64,000 nucleotides of DNA. Origin: Ga0077530 sp035565975. Its GTDB lineage: Bacteria > Pseudomonadota > Alphaproteobacteria > Rhizobiales > Hyphomicrobiaceae. Positions 47,935 through 54,598 of the stretch are shown here, piece by piece; within the stretch, counting starts at the first letter, position 1, and every line of letters begins with the position of its first letter. Both the position numbers and the translations under genes were made by a program. The notes beneath the pieces are model-generated. The model was given only the letters and a program-made list of their open reading frames with translations, searched no databases and was not told where the DNA came from. The stretch spans positions 10,093-74,092 of the forward strand of contig DATMRT010000043.1 in assembly GCA_035565975.1 (NCBI GenBank), in the 5' to 3' direction.

Positions 47935-48438
47935 TCAGGCGACCTTGATGTTCGAGCGCTTGACCGTGTCGAGGTTCTTGCCCTCGATGCGGATGAGCTT
48001 CGTCGCGCTGTCGCGCTTCGGCGAGTGCACGGCGCCGACATCATAGAACTTGGCCATGCCGGGCTCGAGCTTGTACGTGCGGATGGCCTCGACGAGCGAA
48101 GGCTCCTCGCCGGCGCCCTTCTTGATGATCTTCCAGTCGGTCATCTCGGTCACGCCCTCGGCCTGGCCGTAGATGGCCCAGCTCGGGCCGTGGTCATGCG
48201 CCGGCGACGTCGCTGCGCCTTCGTATGTGTGGGCGCAGACACAGAAACCCGTCTCGGGGTCCTCGTAGATGACCTCGCGGGTCTTCATGTTCGGCCGCCC
48301 GAGGTTGGTCTGGACGAACGCTTTGTCCTTGAGGGCCTTCTCGACGAGAGCCGCGACCTTCGGGCCGGTTTCGGACACGGCTCCCGACTTGAGCGTCGAG
48401 CGGATATCGTTCGCGAGCGCTTCGAGTGTGTAGCCCAT
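47935..48438 (-). CDS. Cupin-domain protein
   Basis: 167 residues from ATG 48438; the ATG one codon upstream lies too close to the GAGGAGG site. The cupin metal motif is SPAHDHGPSWAIYGQAEGVTEMTDW near residue 80, with a second His in GAVHSPKRDS near 140. This resembles the cysteine-dioxygenase/3-mercaptopropionate-dioxygenase side of the superfamily (HDHXXS), but the characteristic Cys-Tyr crosslink residues cannot be checked here. Iron-dependent thiol or small-acid oxidation is plausible; the substrate is unknown. It is transcribed toward the antiporter operon, ahead of an FAH-family gene on the same strand. Confidence 0.8.
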   Translation of the reverse strand: MGYTLEALANDIRSTLKSGAVSETGPKVAALVEKALKDKAFVQTNLGRPNMKTREVIYEDPETGFCVCAHTYEGAATSPAHDHGPSWAIYGQAEGVTEMTDWKIIKKGAGEEPSLVEAIRTYKLEPGMAKFYDVGAVHSPKRDSATKLIRIEGKNLDTVKRSNIKVA

Positions 48439-48581
48439 CATGTCCTCCTCGGCTTTGGCATCTCTTCCGGCGGTGCGGCTGTGCTTGTGTCAGCATACCG
48501 GCAGGTCATGGGCTCGCCAATGGGGCCGAACGGTCGCACGAGCAAATCTGGTGTGCGCGGAAGCTGTGAGGTCTACCTGCT

Positions 48582-49628
48582 TCACGCCCCTTCGCCGCGC
48601 ACGATCGTCTGGTCGATGGCACCAAAGATACTGGCGCCCTCGGCGTCGCGCACCTCGAGCTTCATGCGGTCGCCGAACCGGAGAAACGGCGTCTTCGGCG
48701 CGCCCGAGAGGAGGGTTTCGACCACACGAACTTCCGCCAGGCAGGTATAGCCGGCGCCGCCTTCCTCGATGGGCTTGCCGGGGCCGCCGTCGAGCTTGTT
48801 CGAAACCGTGCCCGAGCCAATGATCGTCCCGGCGCCGAGGCGCCGCGTCTTGGCCGCATGCGCGATCAGATCGGCAAAGGAGAAGGTCATGTCGAGCCCG
48901 GCGTTGGGCCGGCCGATCAGCTTGCCGTTGATGCTGGCGAGCAAAGGGAGATGCAACTTACCCTCGCGCCATGCAGGGCCGAGTTCGTCCGGCGTCACGA
49001 CAACGGGCGCGAAGGACGATGCGGGCTTGCCATGGAAGAAGCCGAAACCCTTGGCCACTTCGTTCGGTATGAGGTTGCGCAGCGAAATGTCGTTGACGAG
49101 CGCCACGAGACGCACGTGATCGAGAGCCTCGGCGGCTGTCACGCCCATGGGCGTATCGCCGACGATCACGGCAAGCTCGCCTTCGAGATCGATGCCCCAG
49201 GCTTCGTCGGCGACCGGCACCGGCTCCATGGCGCCGATGAACACATCCGAGCAGCCCTGATACATGAGCGGGTCGGAATGGAAGCTCGCCGGCATCTCGG
49301 CGCCGCGCGCCCTGCGGGCGAGTTCCACGTGATTGATGTAGGCCGAGCCATCCGCCCACTGATAGGCGCGGGGGAGGGGCGCCATGGCATGGCGCGGCTC
49401 GAAGGCGATAACAGGGAGCCGCGAGGTGGCGCCGCTCGTTGTCGAGCCTTCAAGCTCGGCGGATATGCGCTCGGCCGGGAGTGCGTAGGTATCCCAATCG
49501 TCGAGGAGCAGTTGCAGCGTGTCGAGGCCGGCAATCGTGTCGGCCGCCCGCACCGCCCTGGTGAGATCACGGGAAACGATCACGAGTTCGCCGTCGCGCG
49601 TGCCGTTGCGAAGAGTCGCGAGCTTCAT
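48582..49628 (-). CDS. Fumarylacetoacetate hydrolase (FAH) family protein
   Basis: 348 residues from ATG 49628, with GGGAGAGG upstream. The FAH core has metal ligands in WGIDLEGELAVIVGDTP, the loop FVNDISLR-like ALVNDISLRNLIP, GFGFFHGKPASSFAPVVVTPDEL, and TFSFADLIAHAAKTRRLGAGTIIGSGTVSN near residue 260. An N-terminal domain of ~90 residues precedes it, as in true fumarylacetoacetases and 2-keto-acid hydratases. It cleaves C-C bonds of diketo acids or related intermediates. A ThiO-like oxidase gene ends 16 bases upstream, so the two are co-transcribed. Confidence 0.88.
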   Translation of the reverse strand: MKLATLRNGTRDGELVIVSRDLTRAVRAADTIAGLDTLQLLLDDWDTYALPAERISAELEGSTTSGATSRLPVIAFEPRHAMAPLPRAYQWADGSAYINHVELARRARGAEMPASFHSDPLMYQGCSDVFIGAMEPVPVADEAWGIDLEGELAVIVGDTPMGVTAAEALDHVRLVALVNDISLRNLIPNEVAKGFGFFHGKPASSFAPVVVTPDELGPAWREGKLHLPLLASINGKLIGRPNAGLDMTFSFADLIAHAAKTRRLGAGTIIGSGTVSNKLDGGPGKPIEEGGAGYTCLAEVRVVETLLSGAPKTPFLRFGDRMKLEVRDAEGASIFGAIDQTIVRGEGA

Positions 49629-49644
49629 GAGCCTCTCCCTCGTT

Positions 49645-50652
49645 TCAGTCCACGCGCAGGATCGGATGCAGGGCACCGGTCTCGAGGTAGGCAGCGGCGA
49701 TCTCGGCCATCACCGGCGCCAGCAGATAGCCATGCCGGAAGGCGCCGTTGACGAGAAGGCGTCGCCCCTTGGCGACGATGCGCGGCACGTTGTCCGGAAA
49801 GGCAGGTCGCACACCCGACGAGAGCTCGAGAATCTCGGCCTCGCCAAAACCCGGATGCAACGCGTAGGCCGTGCCGAGCAGATCGAGCGCCGAGCGCACG
49901 GTGACAGGGCCTGCGTCGTCGCGCTCGATGACCGTCGCGCCGACCATATAACGGTCGCCACTCCACGGCACGACATAAAGGCCGAAGCGCGGATGGAGCA
50001 GCCGCACAGGCCGCTTGAGATTAACCTCGCGGCTGCGCAGCACGGCCATCTCGCCGCGTACGCCGCGCAGTGTCGGCAGATCCTCGCGGGCAGCGAGGCC
50101 GCGGCAGTCGATGACGACCCCGCCATCGCTCGCGGCGCGCCAGATCGGACTCGGCACGGCCGTGCCGAAGCGCAGCGTTCCACCGAGCCGGCGGATCTCG
50201 CCGACGAGGAACGAGAGGACCTGCCGCGGCTCCATGTGGCCTTCATCCGGATACCAGAGCGCACGGCCGAAGCGTCCGGCGAGATCGGGCTCGAGCGAGT
50301 CGATGGCCGCCGCATCGATCGTCCGGTGGCCCTCGGTCATGCGGGCAAAGCGCGTTAGCTCGCCCTGATCGCGCGGCGCGGCAACCACCAGGCTGCCGTT
50401 CATGACGATGTCGGGGACGGCCGCGCGCCAGAGCGCCAGCCCGCGCACGCCCAGTTCCTGCACGATCGGCTCGGCGCCCTCGGCCTCGCAGTAGGGCGCA
50501 AGCATGGCGCCGGCGAAACGGCTCGCGCCGCCGGTCTCGGCCTCGGACATGGCTTCGAGGAGCGTCACGTCGTGCCCGCGCCGGGCCAGCTCGAAGGCCT
50601 GCCAGAGCCCGAAAATGCCGCCGCCGATGATGGTTGCCGAAAGGCGCGCCAC
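49645..50652 (-). CDS. ThiO-like FAD-dependent amine oxidase (DAO family)
   Basis: 335 residues from a GTG at 50652; no ATG is available nearby and the FAD loop follows directly (IIGGGIFGLWQAFELARRGHDVTLLE). The DAO fold is completed by GGASRFAGAMLAPYCEAE, the ADP-binding WYPDEGHMEPRQVLSFL and the late GATVIERDDAG, SSGVRPAFPDNVP and VNGAFRHGYLLAP. Glycine oxidase ThiO makes the dehydroglycine for thiazole synthesis; other DAO members oxidise sarcosine or D-amino acids. thiS/thiG/thiE are absent, so the gene could also serve amino-acid catabolism with the FAH enzyme. Confidence 0.78.
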   Translation of the reverse strand: MARLSATIIGGGIFGLWQAFELARRGHDVTLLEAMSEAETGGASRFAGAMLAPYCEAEGAEPIVQELGVRGLALWRAAVPDIVMNGSLVVAAPRDQGELTRFARMTEGHRTIDAAAIDSLEPDLAGRFGRALWYPDEGHMEPRQVLSFLVGEIRRLGGTLRFGTAVPSPIWRAASDGGVVIDCRGLAAREDLPTLRGVRGEMAVLRSREVNLKRPVRLLHPRFGLYVVPWSGDRYMVGATVIERDDAGPVTVRSALDLLGTAYALHPGFGEAEILELSSGVRPAFPDNVPRIVAKGRRLLVNGAFRHGYLLAPVMAEIAAAYLETGALHPILRVD

Positions 50653-50780
50653 GTGCTCGCTCGCTTTGCGTAGGGGTTTGCCGGTGGCATACCACCATGC
50701 TGCCCCGGTGGCGAGAAGCCCGTCGCCATGCAATGCTGGGCACCCACTAGCAGGGACGCTGCCATACGGGCGAGGGCCAC

Positions 50781-51311
50781 ATGGTTCGGATCGAGCTGCT
50801 CGGTGATGATGCAACCCCGGAGAGCTTGAGGGAAGTCGAGCGCATCTTCTTCCTGTCGAGCAGCCGCAAGGCCTTTCCGAGCGATGCGGCACGGGCCGAG
50901 TTCCAGGAGCGCTGGCTCGGCCGCTATCTGCTCCATGATCGCGCCCATGCCTTTATCGCGCGGGCAAGTGACGGCCGCATCGCCGGGTATCTGATCGGAA
51001 GCCTCGATGATCCGGCCGAAGCCGATCGCTTCGACGATATCGGCTACTTCGCCGACTTCGCTGATCTCACTGCGCTCTATCCGGCTCACCTGCACATCAA
51101 TCTCGATGAGCCCTGGCGGAGCCAGGGTATCGGCGCGCTTCTGCTCGAGACCTTTGCCGCCCATGCGAGGACGCGGCGCGCGCGTGGCCTTCACATCGTG
51201 ACCAGCGCCGGTGCTCGGAATGTCAGCTTCTATGCCCGATGCGGGTTTGAGCCGCTGCGCGAGCTGAGCTGGGAGGGTTCGCGGATCATCTTCATGGGCC
51301 GCAAACTATGA
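50781..51311 (+). CDS. GNAT-family N-acetyltransferase
   Basis: 176 residues. The acetyl-CoA binding loop is INLDEPWRSQGIGALLLETF near residue 115, followed by RRARGLHIVTSAGARNVSFYARCGFEPLREL. The N-terminal half contains LGRYLLHDRAHAFIARASDGRIAGYLIGS. Acceptor substrate unknown. It is divergent from the ThiO-like gene; the 128 bases between carry both promoters but no recognised motif. Confidence 0.85.
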   Translation: MVRIELLGDDATPESLREVERIFFLSSSRKAFPSDAARAEFQERWLGRYLLHDRAHAFIARASDGRIAGYLIGSLDDPAEADRFDDIGYFADFADLTALYPAHLHINLDEPWRSQGIGALLLETFAAHARTRRARGLHIVTSAGARNVSFYARCGFEPLRELSWEGSRIIFMGRKL

Positions 51312-51327
51312 TGCGGGTCGACGGCCC

Positions 51328-51762
51328 CTACCAGCAGGGCTCGAAATCCCCAACGACTACGCCCCGATCCTCCCAATACCGGCAGAAATCCGGAGAATAG
51401 GGGAAGACGTCCCGCGAGTTGTCCTCGTAGATCGCAGGCGGCAACTGGGGCGGGACACCGCCGGCAACATGGACCCGACCTGGGCGGCGCGGCCGCTTGC
51501 GCTGGGCAAGCGGACGCCCGGGCCGGATCTTGTTGGGGGTGAATGTAGGCCTGATGCGTGGGACCTGGAATGGTCGGAACGCGCGGAGTTGGCCGGTGCT
51601 GCGGATCACCGAGCCGCTTTTGCTTTCAACCTGGGTGACGAGCGTGAGGTCCGCGCTCCGGATCGGCCGAAGTGCTTGCGACAGTGGCGCTGCCGGCGCT
51701 CCGGCCGGAAGGGCGAATACTGCGATCATCGCAAGAAGCGCGATGGCTCTCTTGTTGCCCAC
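51328..51762 (-). CDS. Small secreted hypothetical protein
   Basis: 144 residues from GTG 51762, chosen since GGGAG lies eight bases before it and the signal peptide GNKRAIALLAMIAVFALPAGAPAAPL starts there. The mature part is Arg/Pro-rich (RPGRPLAQRKRPRRPGRVH), strongly basic, then neutral with YEDNSRDVFPYSPDFCRYWEDRGVV and a last CW. I recognise no family. A second secreted small protein with a similar aromatic, cysteine-containing end lies 122 bases upstream, so the two may be a functional pair. Confidence 0.6.
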   Translation of the reverse strand: MGNKRAIALLAMIAVFALPAGAPAAPLSQALRPIRSADLTLVTQVESKSGSVIRSTGQLRAFRPFQVPRIRPTFTPNKIRPGRPLAQRKRPRRPGRVHVAGGVPPQLPPAIYEDNSRDVFPYSPDFCRYWEDRGVVVGDFEPCW

Positions 51763-51884
51763 GATGTGCTGCTCCCAGCGTTGCAACCATAGATTGCATG
51801 ATTCGCTGCGGATCGCGGAAAGAAAAAGCAGGCGCCGCGGGGTGCGGCACCTGCCAAATCACATCGGTTGGCTGAGGTTGAGAC

Positions 51885-52250
51885 TCAGCAATAATCCCAG
51901 TAGCCATGGCGCTCGTACGGATCAGCCCAGAACCAGCAGAGGCCCGGGGCCGGGGGCGCATTGTAGGCGTAGTACGCCGAACCGGCGAGCAGGGCGCCCA
52001 GCGCGATACCGCCGACGATCCGCCCGTAGTACGGCCGGCGATGCCAATGGCGATACGCGTAACGCGGGCGATATCCGCCCCTGTAGTAACGGCGGCCGCG
52101 ATAATAGTCGCGAACCTGGACGGCCATCGAGCTGTCGACGCTGGCGCCGTTGGCGAGACCCGGCGTCAACGCTGCTGCGCTCGCCTGCGTCGGGAGTGCG
52201 AAGCCAGCCCCGGCAAGCGCGAATGCCGCTGCCATAAGTGTCTTCTTCAT
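51885..52250 (-). CDS. Small secreted Tyr/Arg-rich protein
   Basis: 121 residues. A 25-residue signal peptide (AAAFALAGAGFALPTQASA) is followed by an Arg/Tyr/His-rich stretch DYYRGRRYYRGGYRPRYAYRHWHRRPYYGR, a single hydrophobic segment IVGGIALGALLAGSAYYAY, and a C-terminal end with CWFWADPYERHGYWDYC. Proteins with this build (signal, RY-rich repeats, one glycine-rich helix) are common in Hyphomicrobiales and of unknown function. GGGGAA precedes the ATG. Confidence 0.7.
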   Translation of the reverse strand: MKKTLMAAAFALAGAGFALPTQASAAALTPGLANGASVDSSMAVQVRDYYRGRRYYRGGYRPRYAYRHWHRRPYYGRIVGGIALGALLAGSAYYAYNAPPAPGLCWFWADPYERHGYWDYC

Positions 52251-52473
52251 GTGTGTTCCCCTGAGATGCGCCGCCAGTGAGGGTGGCGAGGCCGTCGTCG
52301 GCTTGAGCGCCGATTCGGCCTTTATTCCCCCAAGATTGCGACGTCTTGCGTCAGAATGATGGCCCTAAGCTGAACCCCAGCTAACCGCCCTTGATTTGAG
52401 CGCGTCGGCTGGTCATGGCCTTCAAACGCAAGGCTATTGTCGTTTCCGTCGCAGGCTCGAGCTGAAATAAATA

Positions 52474-53880
52474 TCACGAGACCGTGATCGGTTCTGCCCA
52501 CAGATCATAGGAGTCCGCCGCAACGACTTTCGCCTGCAGGAGGTCGCCCGGCGCGAGGCTCGCAGCACCGTTCAGGAACACCGAGCCGTCGATCTCGGGC
52601 GCATCCCATACGGATCGGCCGACGGCGCCATCCTCGTCCACCTCGTCGATCAGGACCTGCACCGTGCGACCGATGCGGGCGGCCATGATCTCCTCGGAGA
52701 TCTGCTGCTGGGCCTGCATGAGGCGGTGCCAGCGCTCTTCCTTGATCTCCTCGGGAACGGCCCCATCAAGGGCATTCGCCGCCGCGCCTGCCACGGGCTC
52801 GTACTTGAAGCAGCCAACGCGATCGAGGCGCGCCTCAGCCAGCCAGTCGAGGAGATACTGGAAGTCCTCTTCCGTCTCGCCGGGAAAGCCGACAATGAAA
52901 GTCGAGCGGATGGCGAGATCGGGACACACGCCGCGCCATGACTTGAGCCGGTCGAGCGTCTTGGCGATAGCGGCAGGGCGCTTCATGGCCCGCAGCACGT
53001 TCGGGCTCGCGTGCTGGAAGGGAATGTCGAGGTAGGGAAGGATCTTCCCCTCGGCCATGAGCGGGATGACCTGATCGACGTGCGGATAGGGATAGACGTA
53101 GTGGAGGCGCACCCACGCACCGAGATCGCCCAACGCCTTTGTCAGATCGTGGAAGCGGGCGGCGAGCGGCTGACCTTTCCACGGGCTCGTCGCGTACTTG
53201 AGATCAAGGCCATACGCGCTCGTATCCTGGCTGATGACGAGCAGTTCTTTCACGCCCGCTTTCACGAGGCGTTCGGCTTCCGTCATGACGTGGTTCGCCG
53301 GCCGGCTTGCGAGATCGCCGCGCAGCGAGGGGATGATGCAAAAGGTGCAGCGGTTGTTACAACCCTCGGAGATCTTCAGATAGGCGTAGTGGCGTGGCGT
53401 GAGGCGCAGGCCCTCGGGCGGCACGAGATCGAGAAAGGGATCGTGCAGCGGCGGCACGACATCGTGCACGGCCTCCATCACGGCTTCGTACTGGTGCGGT
53501 CCGGTAATCGCGAGCACGCCGGGGTGCGCCTGTCGAATGGTGTCTTTCTCGACACCGAAGCAGCCGGTCACGATGACGCGGCCGTTCTCGGCCATGGCCT
53601 CGCCGATGGCGTCGAGGCTTTCCTGCTTGGCGGAGTCGAGGAAGCCGCAGGTGTTGACGACCACGACGTCGGCGCCATCATAATTCGGTGCGATCTGGTA
53701 GCCCTCGGCCCTGAGCCGCGTGATGATGCGCTCGGAGTCGACGAGCGCCTTCGGGCAGCCGAGCGAGACGAAGCCGACCTTGGGCGGCGCCTTGATCTTG
53801 CGCAGACGCGGGCCGGCCGCCGCCTTGGGCAGGGGCTTATTGGCCGATTTTGTGGCGCGACGGGAGGGGCTTTGGCTCAT
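52474..53880 (-). CDS. rimO: Ribosomal protein S12 methylthiotransferase RimO
   Basis: 468 residues from ATG 53880. A radical SAM methylthiotransferase modifying Asp88 of ribosomal protein S12. The N-terminal UPF0004 cluster has cysteines in VSLGCPKALVDSE, VNTCGFLDSAKQES and GCFGVEKD; the radical SAM CX3CX2C is in EGCNNRCTFCIIPSLRG near residue 174; a TRAM domain ends the protein. These match RimO (rather than MiaB) in the LGCPKALVDSE and GCFGVE segments. An Ala/Lys-rich N-terminal extension of ~35 residues precedes the core. It stands upstream of the PaiB gene in the opposite reading order, both minus. Confidence 0.96.
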   Translation of the reverse strand: MSQSPSRRATKSANKPLPKAAAGPRLRKIKAPPKVGFVSLGCPKALVDSERIITRLRAEGYQIAPNYDGADVVVVNTCGFLDSAKQESLDAIGEAMAENGRVIVTGCFGVEKDTIRQAHPGVLAITGPHQYEAVMEAVHDVVPPLHDPFLDLVPPEGLRLTPRHYAYLKISEGCNNRCTFCIIPSLRGDLASRPANHVMTEAERLVKAGVKELLVISQDTSAYGLDLKYATSPWKGQPLAARFHDLTKALGDLGAWVRLHYVYPYPHVDQVIPLMAEGKILPYLDIPFQHASPNVLRAMKRPAAIAKTLDRLKSWRGVCPDLAIRSTFIVGFPGETEEDFQYLLDWLAEARLDRVGCFKYEPVAGAAANALDGAVPEEIKEERWHRLMQAQQQISEEIMAARIGRTVQVLIDEVDEDGAVGRSVWDAPEIDGSVFLNGAASLAPGDLLQAKVVAADSYDLWAEPITVS

Positions 53881-53938
53881 GGCGCGGGCTTGTAGCCGTT
53901 CCAATGCGCCTTGTCATGGCACAAAGGGGCGCAGCCGA

Positions 53939-54586
53939 TCAGACCTTCTGCCCCTTCTCGGCGGCTGCCGAAACGAGACCGGCGACCTTCATGTCCGCTT
54001 CCGTACCGCGTGACGTGAGGCCGGCGACCACGCCCTCACGGTCCGGCAGCTCGCGGTTCTGGCTCATCTTCGCCTTGCCTTCGAGGCGCGCGATGGTGAA
54101 GCGCATCCCGACAATGCCGCGTGAGAGCATCTCGATGAAGTTCCCCGGCGCATCGCTCGTCGCCCATGGCACGGCGGCGCCAGTTTCCTGCTGGTCGGTC
54201 AGCTCGCTCACGTGACGCACGAGCCATTGGCGATCGTCCATGATTTCGGCTGTGCCGTGCGCATGGACGACGGCGTAGTTCCACGTCGGCACGACCTTGC
54301 CGTGTTCGTGCTTGGAGGGATACCAGGCGGGCGTGATGTAGGCTTCCGGACCTGTGTAGATCAGAAGGCCCTTGCCGCTCTTGGCAATCTCCTTCCAGTG
54401 CGGGTTGGCGCGCGAGACGTGGCACTCGACGACGCCCAGCGCGCCTTCCGACTTCAGCACGGTCGGCAGGTGCGTGACCTCGTAACCCGCCTCGCTCGTC
54501 GTGATCAGCGCCGCGAAGGGATAGGCACGCATGAGCGCGTGCTGCTCGGCGGCATCGCCCAGCTTGAAGTGCTCCGGAACGTACAT
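53939..54586 (-). CDS. FMN-binding PaiB/NPT1-like protein
   Basis: 215 residues. The FMN-binding/split-barrel family starts MYVPEHFKLGDAAEQHALMRAYPFAALIT and contains HLPTVLKSEGALGVVECHVSRANPHWKEI, TGPEAYITPAWYPSKHEHGKVVPTWNYAVVHAHGTAEI, and SRGIVGMRFTIARLEGKAKMSQNRELPDREGVVAGL, a full match to PaiB. PaiB proteins were named as negative regulators in Bacillus but are flavin/haem-binding barrels of uncertain role. The gene follows valS in the operon after 12 bases, and rimO comes after it. Confidence 0.92.
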   Translation of the reverse strand: MYVPEHFKLGDAAEQHALMRAYPFAALITTSEAGYEVTHLPTVLKSEGALGVVECHVSRANPHWKEIAKSGKGLLIYTGPEAYITPAWYPSKHEHGKVVPTWNYAVVHAHGTAEIMDDRQWLVRHVSELTDQQETGAAVPWATSDAPGNFIEMLSRGIVGMRFTIARLEGKAKMSQNRELPDREGVVAGLTSRGTEADMKVAGLVSAAAEKGQKV

Positions 54587-54598
54587 CGTCGTCGCTCC

